From RGIG9608 sp045602425 (GTDB taxonomy: Bacteria > Bacteroidota > Bacteroidia > Bacteroidales > Paludibacteraceae): a DNA stretch of 64,000 nucleotides. Numbering within the stretch: position 1 is the first letter of the stretch; each line of letters opens with the position of its first letter. The position numbers were made by a program, and so were the translations under genes. The notes beneath the pieces were generated by a model. The model worked only from the letters and a program-made list of their open reading frames with translations. It was not told the origin of the DNA and did not search any database. This document shows positions 44,736 to 54,813 of the stretch, piece by piece. The stretch is taken from assembly GCA_045602425.1 (NCBI GenBank), contig JAZSBO010000022.1:1-64000 (forward strand), in the 5' to 3' direction.

Positions 44736-45560
44736 ATGCGTAACCTACTTTTGTTTTTTAAGAAATCAGCGACTTTTTTCGAGTTCTTATTGCTCGAAAT
44801 AGTCGCTTTTTTATTGATAATGCAAAATGAGGGTTATCAAAGTAATGTGATGTTGTCTGCCTGTAATCGTATTGTGGCTACAACATATCGTGTTGTAGAT
44901 TCGGTAAAAGATTATTTCTCGTTGAATACAACAAATCAGTTATTGGTAGCTGAAAATGTACGTTTACAGCAGCGTGTTGTTGCATTAGAATCGGCTTTGG
45001 CTGCGTCTTCTTTTCAGAAAGAATCGCTTATGGTTTTCGAAAATACGTACGATTTTATTGCAGCAAAAACTATTTATAACACAGTTGATAATATTCAAAA
45101 TTATCTTATAATAGACAAAGGTACAGATGATGGTATTGAGGCAGAAATGGGTGTTGTTGATAGAAATGGAGTTGTAGGTATAGTAAAAACTTCTTCAAAT
45201 CATTTCTCTATGGTTTTGCCAATTTTAAATGTGCAGTCTCGATTAAGTTGCCGTATTGGTCGTGGTGGCACTTTCGGGTCTTTGGTTTGGAATGCGGTTG
45301 ATTCGCGTTATGCAATGTTGGAGGAAATCCCTCGACATGTTGCAGTAGAGTGTGGTGATTCTATTTTTACGAGTGGATTATCAGTTGTATTTCCAGAAGG
45401 TTTTTTAGTTGGTATAATTGATGATGTACATTTGGGAGAAAATTCTGCAAATTATGAACTAAAGATAAAACTCGCTTGTGATTTTCGATCGGTGAATTAT
45501 GTAAAAGTTGTTCGTTTTGCGAATAAACAAGAGTATGAAGAATTAAAAACTGAAGATTGA
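44736..45560 (+). CDS. mreC: Rod shape-determining protein MreC
   Basis: A protein of 274 residues: a short cytoplasmic N-terminus, one membrane segment (about 13-32), a coiled coil (LLVAENVRLQQRVVALESAL), then the two beta barrels of MreC (GVVGIVKTSSNHFSMVLPIL; GDSIFTSGLSVVFPEGFLVG). It links MreB to the PBP2-RodA synthase in the periplasm. Its stop overlaps the mreD start by one base (TGATG). Confidence 0.93.
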   Translation: MRNLLLFFKKSATFFEFLLLEIVAFLLIMQNEGYQSNVMLSACNRIVATTYRVVDSVKDYFSLNTTNQLLVAENVRLQQRVVALESALAASSFQKESLMVFENTYDFIAAKTIYNTVDNIQNYLIIDKGTDDGIEAEMGVVDRNGVVGIVKTSSNHFSMVLPILNVQSRLSCRIGRGGTFGSLVWNAVDSRYAMLEEIPRHVAVECGDSIFTSGLSVVFPEGFLVGIIDDVHLGENSANYELKIKLACDFRSVNYVKVVRFANKQEYEELKTED

Positions 45561-46054
45561 TGCAAACAAAAGGTTTTTATATTATCAGTTTTTTGTTGCT
45601 TGTATTGGCTCAAGTTTTGTTGCTCAACAATATTCATTTGTTTGGAGCACAAGCATATTTATATGTTATATTTTTGATAACATTCCCTATTACGGTATCG
45701 TCAAAAATTCTGATGCCAATAAGTTTTTTGTTAGGACTTTGTATTGATATTTTTACAGGGACTTATGGCATACATGCTGCTACAACGACATTTATTGCTT
45801 TTGTACGTCCTTTCTTGTTGCGAATACTTGCTCCGTTAAATGATATGTCAGAGGTTGAAACTCTTTCGTTTTCTGGTCAGAAAATAAATTTTATTTGGTT
45901 CTCAATTGTTCTTGTGCTATTACATCATTTTGTATTGTTGATGCTTGAAGCATTCTCATTTAAATATATAGAAGTAGTTTTATTTAAAACACTATTGAGT
46001 TCTATTTATACGTTAGTTTTGATGTTTTGTTTGTTTTTGTTTCGAAGAAAGTGA
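45560..46054 (+). CDS. mreD: Rod shape-determining protein MreD
   Basis: An inner-membrane protein of 164 residues with about five hydrophobic segments, identified by size, topology and position between mreC and mrdA. LGLCIDIFTGTYGIHAATT fits the conserved LGLxxDxxxG block of MreD. The ATG at 45560 overlaps the mreC stop; the stop overlaps the mrdA GTG. Confidence 0.85.
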   Translation: MQTKGFYIISFLLLVLAQVLLLNNIHLFGAQAYLYVIFLITFPITVSSKILMPISFLLGLCIDIFTGTYGIHAATTTFIAFVRPFLLRILAPLNDMSEVETLSFSGQKINFIWFSIVLVLLHHFVLLMLEAFSFKYIEVVLFKTLLSSIYTLVLMFCLFLFRRK

Positions 46055-47901
46055 AGATAGACAAATATAAAAATAGGGAAAATGTAATGTTAAGTATTAT
46101 CGCTGTGATAATACTTACTTTTATAATACGTCTTTTTTATTTACAAATAATAGCTGATGAATATAAAGATGTTGCAGAGGATAATGCTTTTTTGGAAAAA
46201 ACAATTTATCCTTCGCGAGGGTTGATATTTGACAGAAATGGAGAATTGTTGGTGTTTAATAAACCAAGTTATGATGTAATGATAGTAATGCGAGAGGCTA
46301 AAGGATTAGATACTTTAGCCTTATGCGATATTTTACATATAACAAAAGAGCAGTTTGATGAGCGTGTAAAAGATATCAAAAACAGACGTTTGAATCCTGG
46401 CTATTCGTCTTATACGCCTCAAGTTCTTGTTTCGCAAATTTCGGTGGAAGAATATGGTGGGTTGCAAGAAAAACTTTTTAAGTTTCAAGGAATTTATATT
46501 CAGCCACGTACATTGCGAGGATATACATATGAAAGTGCTGCAAATATTTTGGGTTATATCAATGAAGTATCTAAAAAAGTTGTTGAGGAAAATGAATATT
46601 ACAAGGCTGGTGATTATATTGGAATCTCGGGTATAGAAAAACAATATGAAGAATTGTTGCGTGGAGAGAAAGGACGAGAAATACTATTACGAAATTCGTT
46701 AGGTAGAATTGTTGGAAGATATAATAATGGTGCCTACGATATTGTTGCAAAAAAAGGTACAGATTTGCAGCTCACACTTGATATGCAATTACAGCGTTAT
46801 GGTGAGTTTCTGATGCAAAATAAATTAGGTGGTATAGTGGCAATAGAGCCTTCAACAGGTGAAATATTAGCTGCGGTTTCAGCTCCTTCTTATTCTCCTT
46901 CTATGATGGTTGGGAGAAAACGTTCAGAGAATTATCCTATTTTAAACAAAGATCCTTATCGACCACTTTTAGACCGTTGTTTGAAAGGTCGTTATGCTCC
47001 GGGATCTACTTTCAAAACGGCGAATGCTTTAATCTTTTTACAAGAAAAAATAATTACTCCTCAAACGCATTTTGGTTGCAAAATGGGATATCACGTTGGA
47101 AGATTTCGCTTGGGTTGTCATAGTCATCGTTCTCCGTTAGATTTGTCAGAGTCTGTGCAACATTCGTGTAATGCTTATTATTGTTATGCTTTTAGGGGGA
47201 TGCTTGACGATTCAAAATATGGAAATATCAGTACTGCATTTGAAACGTGGAAAAATTATGTTGTGTCGCTAGGTTTTGGTTATCGTTTGGGAGTAGATAT
47301 GCCATCGGAAGATAGAGGATATATTCCTAATAGTCAGGTTTATGACAAAGTTTTTGGTAAAAATCGTTGGAAGTCATTGAATATTGTTTCTCTTTCGATA
47401 GGGCAAGGGGAGATTACGGCTACACCTATTCAAATTGCTAATTTGGCAGCAACTATTGCTAACAAAGGTTACTGGTACACTCCTCATTTTTTGAAATCGG
47501 CAGAAGGTGTGGATACTACGATTGTTTTTGAGAAGCATAATGTTTCTATCGAAAAACAATATTTTGACCCTATAATAAAAGGGATGGAGATGGCAGTTAA
47601 TGCAACCGATGGGGGTACTGCCAGAATAGCTCGCATAGATAGCATTGTAGTTTGTGGAAAAACGGGTACAGCTCAAAATCCCCATGGCGAAGACCATTCT
47701 GTATTTATGGCATTTGCACCGAAAGATAATCCTCGTATTGCTATTGCAGTTTTGGTGGAAAATGCAGGATTTGGAGCAACTTGGGCTGCTCCTATCGCAA
47801 GTTTGATGATGGAAAAATATTTGAAAGGGGAAATCGATCCTAAGCGTAAATGGTTGGAAGATAGAGTATCAGGATCTGTTATATTACCTAAAAGACAATA
47901 A
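46051..47901 (+). CDS. mrdA: Penicillin-binding protein 2 (elongation transpeptidase)
   Basis: A class B PBP of 616 residues that cross-links peptidoglycan during elongation. A membrane anchor (IIAVIILTFIIRLFYLQI) is followed by a dimerisation/pedestal domain (YPSRGLIFDRNGELL) and a transpeptidase domain with the motifs STFK, SCN and KTGTAQ. I chose GTG at 46051, which overlaps the mreD stop as GTGA; an ATG at 46087 would cut into the anchor. It works with RodA, the next gene, 1 base away. Confidence 0.95.
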   Translation: MKIDKYKNRENVMLSIIAVIILTFIIRLFYLQIIADEYKDVAEDNAFLEKTIYPSRGLIFDRNGELLVFNKPSYDVMIVMREAKGLDTLALCDILHITKEQFDERVKDIKNRRLNPGYSSYTPQVLVSQISVEEYGGLQEKLFKFQGIYIQPRTLRGYTYESAANILGYINEVSKKVVEENEYYKAGDYIGISGIEKQYEELLRGEKGREILLRNSLGRIVGRYNNGAYDIVAKKGTDLQLTLDMQLQRYGEFLMQNKLGGIVAIEPSTGEILAAVSAPSYSPSMMVGRKRSENYPILNKDPYRPLLDRCLKGRYAPGSTFKTANALIFLQEKIITPQTHFGCKMGYHVGRFRLGCHSHRSPLDLSESVQHSCNAYYCYAFRGMLDDSKYGNISTAFETWKNYVVSLGFGYRLGVDMPSEDRGYIPNSQVYDKVFGKNRWKSLNIVSLSIGQGEITATPIQIANLAATIANKGYWYTPHFLKSAEGVDTTIVFEKHNVSIEKQYFDPIIKGMEMAVNATDGGTARIARIDSIVVCGKTGTAQNPHGEDHSVFMAFAPKDNPRIAIAVLVENAGFGATWAAPIASLMMEKYLKGEIDPKRKWLEDRVSGSVILPKRQ

Positions 47902-47902
47902 A

Positions 47903-49360
47903 ATGTCAAGTCGTAGAAGTCAAATATATAAAAACATTGATTGGCCAATAGTAATATGCTATTTGTTACTATTGCTTATTGGTGTTGTAAATATTTATAG
48001 TGCAGGATATAATCCTGAAGTCGCTAACTCTGGACCTTCTAAAGCAGATTCGCAATTGGTGTGGATTGGTATTGCTTTTGCTACAGCATTGATTGTTTTG
48101 GCTATAGATATCAGAATATATCAGTTTTTCCCATACTATATATACGTTTTATTTATTGTCCTATTACTTGTTACTATCTTTTTTGCAGAGGATGTAAAAG
48201 GATCTCGTTCGTGGTTGGAGATAGGTCCTGTAAGAATACAATTTGCGGAATTCGCAAAGTTTGCTACAGCATTAGCTTTAGCTAAATGTATGAGCTATTA
48301 TGATTTTACATTGAAACAATCACGTTATGTATGGCAGGTTTTGCTGATACTTTCTTTGCCTATAATTCTTATTATAATGCAACGAGAAACAGGTTCAGCA
48401 CTTGTTTATTTCTCATTGTTTTTGGTTTTGTATAGAGAAGGAATGTCTAACTTCGTTATGTTATTAGGCTTGCTATTTATTGTTCTTTCTGTTGTAGTGT
48501 TGCGATTTGGTGATATTCAAATGGCAGAGACGTTAGGATCTTGGGGATTGTTTTGTGCGTTGATATTAGTGATATTGATAGGAATGTTTGTTCTACTGTT
48601 GAATGGGTTGAAAAAAGTTGTTTTGCGATATTTGTTAGGAGGTATGTTGGCAATATTCCTTTTGGTGTACATGTTGAACAGATGGACATCTTTAGAAATT
48701 AAATATACAGATATTGCTTTGATTGTGTCGTCGCTGATAGGATTGTTCTGTATTGTTTATGGATTTTTTAGACAAAACAAAGTATTGATGTTTACTGCGT
48801 TATTTCTATGGGGAATGTCGGCATATTGTTATTCTGTTGATTATATATTCGATAATGTACTTGAATACCATCAACAGAATCGTGTAAAAGTACTACTCGG
48901 ACTTGAAGATGATCCTATGGGTATAGGTTATAATGTTAATCAGTCGAAAATAGCTATTGGTTCTGGTGGATTTTTTGGAAAAGGCTTTTTGGAAGGAACG
49001 CAAACAAAACTTAATTATGTGCCCGAACAAGTAACCGACTTTATTTTTTGTAATATAGGTGAAGAATTTGGATTTGTTGGGTCCGTTATAGTATTGTTGT
49101 TATATATGTTTTTCTTGTTTAGACTTGTAAAAATGGCTGAAAGACAACACGATACGTTTAATCGGGTTTATGGTTATTGTGTAGCAAGTATATTTTTGTT
49201 TCATTTACTAGTAAATGTTGGTATGGTAATAGGTTTGATGCCTGTGATTGGAATTCCCTTGCCTTTTGTTAGCTATGGAGGCTCTTCGCTTATGGCATTT
49301 ACGATTCTATTATTTATTTTTATAAAAATGGATGCTTTGCGTTCAGAGCAATTACATTAA
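47903..49360 (+). CDS. rodA: Peptidoglycan glycosyltransferase RodA (SEDS family)
   Basis: A SEDS polymerase of 485 residues with about ten membrane segments. Family blocks: IDIRIYQFFPYY region, GSRSWLEIGPVRIQFAEFAK, ETGSALVYF, GSGGFFGKGFLEGTQTKL and the C-terminal PLPFVSYGGSSLM. It is longer than E. coli RodA because of an extra hydrophobic stretch (about 190-290), common in Bacteroidota. It polymerises lipid II for cylinder growth with PBP2. Confidence 0.95.
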   Translation: MSSRRSQIYKNIDWPIVICYLLLLLIGVVNIYSAGYNPEVANSGPSKADSQLVWIGIAFATALIVLAIDIRIYQFFPYYIYVLFIVLLLVTIFFAEDVKGSRSWLEIGPVRIQFAEFAKFATALALAKCMSYYDFTLKQSRYVWQVLLILSLPIILIIMQRETGSALVYFSLFLVLYREGMSNFVMLLGLLFIVLSVVVLRFGDIQMAETLGSWGLFCALILVILIGMFVLLLNGLKKVVLRYLLGGMLAIFLLVYMLNRWTSLEIKYTDIALIVSSLIGLFCIVYGFFRQNKVLMFTALFLWGMSAYCYSVDYIFDNVLEYHQQNRVKVLLGLEDDPMGIGYNVNQSKIAIGSGGFFGKGFLEGTQTKLNYVPEQVTDFIFCNIGEEFGFVGSVIVLLLYMFFLFRLVKMAERQHDTFNRVYGYCVASIFLFHLLVNVGMVIGLMPVIGIPLPFVSYGGSSLMAFTILLFIFIKMDALRSEQLH

Positions 49361-50280
49361 TGATGATGTATAAACCTATAAAACCAAGATATTTAGGGGT
49401 TTCTCTACTGAAAAATATCGAAGTTAAGCAGTTGATAAATTATATTGATTGGAAATTTTTTTTTCGTACTTGGCGTTTGATAGGTGATTATTCGTGTTTG
49501 ATTACAAATGAAAATATAAATAGAGAACAGTGGTTGAGTAAATTTACTATTTCGGAACATGAACGGGCAAAACAAATTTTTGATTTATGGAAAGATACTC
49601 AACAATTGTTGAAAGATTTTATAGATAAGAAACAGATTCAAATAAATGCGTTAGTGGGAATGTTTGATGCATTTTCTGATAGAGAATCTATTGTAGTAAA
49701 AAAAAATAACGAAGAAATATTATTACCAATGTTTCGGCAACAATGTGCCAACGAAGATGGATTTTGTCTTTCGCTTGCAGATTTTATTGCAGAATCTGAT
49801 GATTATATCGGAGTATTTGCTGTTGCTGTTCATTTAGAAAAAGATGTAGGAGATGAATATTGTTCGTTGTTGCAAACCTCGTTGCGGGATAGACTGGTAG
49901 AGGCTGCAACAGAGTGGCTTCATGAGCAAATAAGAAAGTACTATTGGGGATTTGCTTTAAACGAATCGCTCTCTTTTGAAGAGATGAAACAATCGCATTT
50001 TCAAGGAATTCGTCCGGCTGTTGGTTATCCGTCGTTGCCAGATCAATCAATTATTTTTGAGGTAGAAAAATTACTGCCTTTGCAAGAAGTAGGTATTTCT
50101 CTGACAGAAAATGGAGCAATGAACCCTTCTTCGTCTATTTGTGGATTTGTATTTGCACATCCACAATCACGTTATTTTCGAATAGGACAAGTTTCTCGAT
50201 CACAGTTTATTGAATATGCAAATAGAAGGGGAATTTCTTGCGAAAGATTAGAAAAATTTATAGGATTAGAGATTGTTTAA
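49360..50280 (+). CDS. Free-standing MetH reactivation domain (Met_synt_B12)
   Basis: A protein of 306 residues that corresponds end to end to the C-terminal S-adenosylmethionine-binding domain of cobalamin-dependent methionine synthase: LINYIDWKFFFRTWRL at the start, DDYIGVFAVAVH, WLHEQIRKYYWGFA, and the signature GIRPAVGYPSLPDQ, where Arg218, Ala220 and Tyr223 line the SAM site, then SLTENGAM and FAHPQSRYFRIG. In fused enzymes it re-methylates oxidised cob(II)alamin. Nothing else of MetH is present here. It overlaps the rodA stop by one base and the next start by one base, an odd place for it. Confidence 0.85.
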   Translation: MMMYKPIKPRYLGVSLLKNIEVKQLINYIDWKFFFRTWRLIGDYSCLITNENINREQWLSKFTISEHERAKQIFDLWKDTQQLLKDFIDKKQIQINALVGMFDAFSDRESIVVKKNNEEILLPMFRQQCANEDGFCLSLADFIAESDDYIGVFAVAVHLEKDVGDEYCSLLQTSLRDRLVEAATEWLHEQIRKYYWGFALNESLSFEEMKQSHFQGIRPAVGYPSLPDQSIIFEVEKLLPLQEVGISLTENGAMNPSSSICGFVFAHPQSRYFRIGQVSRSQFIEYANRRGISCERLEKFIGLEIV

Positions 50281-52721
50281 TGTTACAGAAACGTTTGATA
50301 TTATTTCTCGGTTTTTTATTTGCTTGCTTTTGTCAAATTCAAGCTCAAGATATGATTGTTTTGGGCAAAGTTTTTGATAAAAAAGACAACCAACCTATTC
50401 GTGCCGCAAATGTTTGGATAAAAGGTTCTTCTTATGGAACGGCAACAAATGCTGAGGGGTATTTCTTTATGCGGATACCTTATAAAGAGAAATATAAACT
50501 TGTGCTTTCTTGTATTGGTTATAAACGGAAAGAGGTAGATTTGAAGAATGAGTTAGACCAATATGTTGAAGTTAAGATGGAGGAGGAGAGATTGTTATTA
50601 GATGAAATAGTAGTGTTCCCTGGCAAAAATCCCGCTTTTTATTTGATGAAGCGTGTACGGGAAAACAAAAAAAATAATGACCCCAATTTTGCAATTAGTA
50701 GAAAAAACGATGCTTTTGAAACGATTGATTTTTACTTATTTAATATAAAGAAAAAATGGTTGCAACGTAAGTTTTTGCATGATGTCGCTAATGGGACCAT
50801 CGATAAGAAAGATTCATCGATAGTTTTGCCATTGTATCATTTAGATGAAAAAAAACAAATGCAAGTTGCATCCGATGGGAATAAAGTGGAATGCTCAATT
50901 GATAAAAATGAAAATTCGTTAAATGCTCTTGGTAATGAACCTTTTCAAGCGTTGTTGCAGAATTATATCTCCAATGTCAATTTTTATGAGAATAATATTA
51001 CCTTATTTGGTCGAAATTTTATTAGTCCGTTAGCAAATTTTGGAAATGTTTATTATCAATATTATTTGGTTGATTCGTTGAACAACAATGCTCGCAAACA
51101 ATATGTTGTACGTTTCCGACCCAAAAATACGAAAGATTTAGCTTTCAAAGGAGAGATGTTGATTGATTCGTTGACGGCGGCATTGGTTGATATAAAAGCT
51201 CAAATGTCAACATCGGCGAATATTAATTTTGTAAATGATGTAATTCTAAATCATTCTTTTATTCAATACGAAAACACTTTTGTCCCAAGGAATGAGGATG
51301 ATTTTTTGAGTTTTCGCTTGCGTTTGAATAAAGATACGAAGAAAGGCATGTCTGCAATGTATCAGCATAATGGTTTTTATAGTAATTATAGTAGTCTTGA
51401 TAGTGTTGTGGTGGTTTCGGATACGAGCAATATAACAATGTTTTCAGATTCGATGGAAAATCAGATGCGGTTGGTTAGTGCAAAGATTGATACGTTGAAT
51501 AATTCGAAAATTCAACGATTTGCGACTACAACTGTTGATTTATTCTTACATGGGTATGTTCACGCTTGGAAGTTTGATATAGGCCCGTTAGTTAATATTT
51601 ATCGTTATAATAAGTTAGAAGGGCATCGTATATCGTTTGGTTTACGGACGGGCGAGGCGATGATGAAAAATTTTACCATAGGTGGATTTTTTGGTTATGG
51701 TTTTGGTGATAAGCAATGGAAATATGGTGGAGAATTTCAGGCTCGTTTTGGTGAAAAATACAAACATCGGATAGGATTATTTTTTAGTGATAATGTTGAA
51801 GAATATGGAACTCAAACCTATGCTCAATATTTAAATGAAAATTGGGTGGGTGATGTTTATAATTTGTTTACTTCTGTTCGATTGAAATATTATGGTGATT
51901 TTGCCCGTCGTCGTCGTTCTGAGATTAATTACCGATACGAAGATAATTGTTTCGCAATTTTGTCGAAGGCAAAATACGAGGAGTTGTTCTCAAATCAATA
52001 TGTCCCTTTTACGCGTTCGGGAGATTCCTTCGAGAAAATTAATATAGGTTCTCTTTCTGTATCTGCGAGGTTTGCTTTTAAGCAGCGTTATATTGATGGA
52101 TTTTTTCATCGTTTTTATCTGTACAACAATCTGCCTATTGTACATTTACAGATGGAGTATGGCCGTTATTCGCTTGGTCGTGAGCGAGTATCAAAGGGTA
52201 ATTATATGAAATTTACAGCATTTATGCGTCATTCATTTCCTTTGCTCGGAGGAAAATTTCGTTATCGTGTAGAACTTGGACATGTGGCAGGCCAAGTCCC
52301 TTGGACATTATTAGATGTGACTCGTGTCGGTGCAGGATTAGTTATTTCCGATACACGTTTTTGCCTTATGCAACCAATGGAATTTATTTCGGATACGTAT
52401 GCTTATGCAGGGTTTACTTATTTTACGAAAGGATTGTTGTTTAATTGGATTCCCGGAGTAAAGAAATTAAATTTACGAGAGGTTGTCTCGGTTAATTGTG
52501 CTATGGGGGGAATATTGAATCCGCATCATGCTGATGTACTTGATTTCCCTACTCAATATTCGGTGGATAATTTGAACAAACCATATGTAGAAGTCAGTGT
52601 TGGTGTAGCAAATATATTACGATTTTTGGCTGTAGAGTCTGTTTGGCGGGTTACTCATCGTGATGATAATCTGAATGCCACTAAATGGGGAGTGCGTCTT
52701 CGTTTTAATATTGATTTTTAG
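50280..52721 (+). CDS. DUF5686 outer-membrane protein with carboxypeptidase-like regulatory domain
   Basis: A protein of 813 residues: a signal peptide (ends near CQIQAQ), a CarboxypepD_reg-like sandwich (about 25-105; PIRAANVWIKGSSYGTATNA), then DUF5686, a long region rich in alternating beta strands that probably forms an outer-membrane barrel and ends in an aromatic residue (RLRFNIDF). Function unknown; family members recur beside TonB-type and cell-envelope genes. The ATG at 50280 overlaps the preceding stop (TAATG). It is the last gene of the rod-shape run. Confidence 0.82.
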   Translation: MLQKRLILFLGFLFACFCQIQAQDMIVLGKVFDKKDNQPIRAANVWIKGSSYGTATNAEGYFFMRIPYKEKYKLVLSCIGYKRKEVDLKNELDQYVEVKMEEERLLLDEIVVFPGKNPAFYLMKRVRENKKNNDPNFAISRKNDAFETIDFYLFNIKKKWLQRKFLHDVANGTIDKKDSSIVLPLYHLDEKKQMQVASDGNKVECSIDKNENSLNALGNEPFQALLQNYISNVNFYENNITLFGRNFISPLANFGNVYYQYYLVDSLNNNARKQYVVRFRPKNTKDLAFKGEMLIDSLTAALVDIKAQMSTSANINFVNDVILNHSFIQYENTFVPRNEDDFLSFRLRLNKDTKKGMSAMYQHNGFYSNYSSLDSVVVVSDTSNITMFSDSMENQMRLVSAKIDTLNNSKIQRFATTTVDLFLHGYVHAWKFDIGPLVNIYRYNKLEGHRISFGLRTGEAMMKNFTIGGFFGYGFGDKQWKYGGEFQARFGEKYKHRIGLFFSDNVEEYGTQTYAQYLNENWVGDVYNLFTSVRLKYYGDFARRRRSEINYRYEDNCFAILSKAKYEELFSNQYVPFTRSGDSFEKINIGSLSVSARFAFKQRYIDGFFHRFYLYNNLPIVHLQMEYGRYSLGRERVSKGNYMKFTAFMRHSFPLLGGKFRYRVELGHVAGQVPWTLLDVTRVGAGLVISDTRFCLMQPMEFISDTYAYAGFTYFTKGLLFNWIPGVKKLNLREVVSVNCAMGGILNPHHADVLDFPTQYSVDNLNKPYVEVSVGVANILRFLAVESVWRVTHRDDNLNATKWGVRLRFNIDF

Positions 52722-52782
52722 TTTTCACAAAAATACTATCCTTCTTTTTTTGTATTGCTATAAAATAAAAAAGTTTTTTTAC

Positions 52783-52814
52783 TTGTTTTTTCTTAAAAAA
52801 AAGCATTATTTTTG
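52783..52814 (+). promoter_or_regulatory. Promoter of the Ig-like lipoprotein gene
   Basis: TTG (52783-52785), a 21-base spacer and TATTTTTG (52807-52814) match the phylum layout. The ATG is 50 bases downstream. Confidence 0.7.
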
Positions 52815-52864
52815 CCAACGTATATATTTTAGGAATAATAAATTAAAATTATAAATTATTTTTT

Positions 52865-54721
52865 ATGAAAAATTTAATGCAAAAATTCTTGTGTGTTGTA
52901 ATGGTTGTTATTACAACTTTCTTTGTCGCTTGTGATCCAGATTTTGTGCCGAGTGACGAAAATCCTGATTCATCAAGTGTAGATTTTTATTCTCCTGAAT
53001 TTAAATTTATTCTTAAGTCTTATCTTTGCTCAAAACAGTTATTAGCAGCTGGTTCTGATGGGTCTATGACTTATCTTGATGGTGCAAAAATTTCAGAATT
53101 AGGACACTGGTTGCTACTTGATAATGTATTGTATGACACTGATACTATTTATGCATCGTTTAACCCTGCAAATGATGCTTTGGTTGTTGATTGGGAGATT
53201 GAAGATCCTTCAGTTTTAGAAATCGTTTCGCAATCTACAGAAAGAAATTATATTGTCGTAAAGGCAAAAAAACTTGGAACGACAACTATTGAAGCTTCTA
53301 TCGAGAATAAATCTCGTAAAATGTCTGTAACTTCAACTGTTACAAATGCTTATGCAACAAAAATGTTGGGTTATGATGGAAAGAAAGGAGAAACTGGTTA
53401 TCGTGTAGAAAACTATACTATTTTTGTTAACTCAGAGGATCCAAATTCTAAACGAAAGGAACAAAAAGTATGGATGGGAGTAGATCAAACTCCTGCTGCT
53501 GATGAAATGGTCAAAGATGAATATGGAAATGATGTGCCTGCACCAAAAGCTCCTATCTTATGGTCTGTTAGCGAAGAAGGAATAGTTGATATATCTGATA
53601 TACGTGGAGATCGTGGAGATACTTGTGTTATTAAGCCTGTGGCTGAAGGTATGGTTACGGTATTAGCTACATGTCAATATCGTACGGTTCAAATTTTGAC
53701 TACTGTAAAAAATAATCAAGTACTTACAACCATTGACTCTTTACAATTTACGTTAAATGACAATTTGTTTGACAAGATATGGTTGAGTCGAGGTCAACAA
53801 GCGTTTGTGAATGTGGCTTGTTTCCCAGATAATGCTTATGCTGATTATACTGATGGTTATACATGGGAATCTTTGAGCCCAACAACCGTAGCTGTTGAAA
53901 CAACTGGAGATGCTAGTTCAGATGAATTCTCTCGTATAATTAAAGGTATCTCTGCTGGCGATGCTCAAGTGAAAGTATCCTTAGGAATTGGAGAGAAAAC
54001 AAAATCAAGAACATTTGATGTGAAGGTATGTAACGCTGTTACAGGTATTGCTATTACTGCAGATGGTACAACTGATGCACAAGAAATAGAAGTGTCTTCG
54101 CAAAAACAATTTGTAGCTGTGATTGATGATGCAGCGGCTGCAGCTGAATTTGGTGATTTGCTTACATGGCATGTTGAGCCAAATCCTGATGCATGGAATG
54201 TGGGTGATGAGGTAGCAGATTATTTAACAATAGATGGAGATGGACTTCTTAGTGCAAATAAAGTAACACCTGCTCTTAAAAATTGTTATGTGTATGCAAG
54301 TATGACTTATTCTAAATATCCTGGTCATCCAACAGATCATTCTACTACAACTGTTACTTCAAATAAAATAAGGTGTACGGTAATAGAAGCTTCGACAGCT
54401 TTAGTATTTAATCCAGTAAGTCTTACTTATACCTATCTTTCAGGTGATGGTTATACAGTTGATGCAGTATTTACAGATGCAGGAGGAAATGCTATGACAG
54501 TAACAGATAACATTACAAAAGGAGATATTTATAGAACACCTGGAACTATAGATTTAAGTGGTGAATATTATGTTACTTATGATGGTAATAATTTCCGTTC
54601 AGGTACGATTGAAGTAGTTGATAATGGGGATGGAACTTATACTTATACATTTAATTTGACATCTTCTACAGTTAATCTTACAGGTTCTGCTACACTTACA
54701 CCGAATGTTGTAGTTGAATAA
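52865..54721 (+). CDS. Large surface lipoprotein with Big2-like Ig repeats
   Basis: A protein of 618 residues with a lipobox (TTFFVAC). Several Big2-like beta-sandwich repeats follow, each with a W(E/S)-x-x-D/S core and a closing VTV-type strand: VVDWEIEDPSVLEIV, ILWSVSEEGIVDIS, YTWESLSPTTVAVE and LTWHVEPNPDAW. The last 110 residues form a separate beta domain with an NGDGTYTYTF strand. The N-terminal spacer is Asp/Ser/Pro-rich. No enzyme motif; an adhesion or surface-structure role is inferred only from architecture. It is monocistronic, with its own promoter and terminator. Confidence 0.75.
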   Translation: MKNLMQKFLCVVMVVITTFFVACDPDFVPSDENPDSSSVDFYSPEFKFILKSYLCSKQLLAAGSDGSMTYLDGAKISELGHWLLLDNVLYDTDTIYASFNPANDALVVDWEIEDPSVLEIVSQSTERNYIVVKAKKLGTTTIEASIENKSRKMSVTSTVTNAYATKMLGYDGKKGETGYRVENYTIFVNSEDPNSKRKEQKVWMGVDQTPAADEMVKDEYGNDVPAPKAPILWSVSEEGIVDISDIRGDRGDTCVIKPVAEGMVTVLATCQYRTVQILTTVKNNQVLTTIDSLQFTLNDNLFDKIWLSRGQQAFVNVACFPDNAYADYTDGYTWESLSPTTVAVETTGDASSDEFSRIIKGISAGDAQVKVSLGIGEKTKSRTFDVKVCNAVTGIAITADGTTDAQEIEVSSQKQFVAVIDDAAAAAEFGDLLTWHVEPNPDAWNVGDEVADYLTIDGDGLLSANKVTPALKNCYVYASMTYSKYPGHPTDHSTTTVTSNKIRCTVIEASTALVFNPVSLTYTYLSGDGYTVDAVFTDAGGNAMTVTDNITKGDIYRTPGTIDLSGEYYVTYDGNNFRSGTIEVVDNGDGTYTYTFNLTSSTVNLTGSATLTPNVVVE

Positions 54722-54740
54722 TAATAAATGTTGTATAATA

Positions 54741-54771
54741 AAAAAAGAGTGGCATTTGCTACTCTTTTTTT
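54741..54771 (+). terminator. Terminator after the Ig-like lipoprotein gene
   Basis: The stem GAGTGGC/GCTACTC (one G-U pair) with loop ATTT is extended by A and T runs, and ends in seven T. Confidence 0.85.
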
Positions 54772-54784
54772 GTTTATAAATGCG

Positions 54785-54792
54785 TATTTTTG
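54785..54792 (+). promoter_or_regulatory. -7 box of the suf operon
   Basis: TATTTTTG lies 21 bases before the sufS ATG at 54814, directly after the previous terminator. No IscR- or Fur-like operator was recognised. Confidence 0.6.
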
Positions 54793-54813
54793 TATTTCTT
54801 AAAGAATGAAAAG

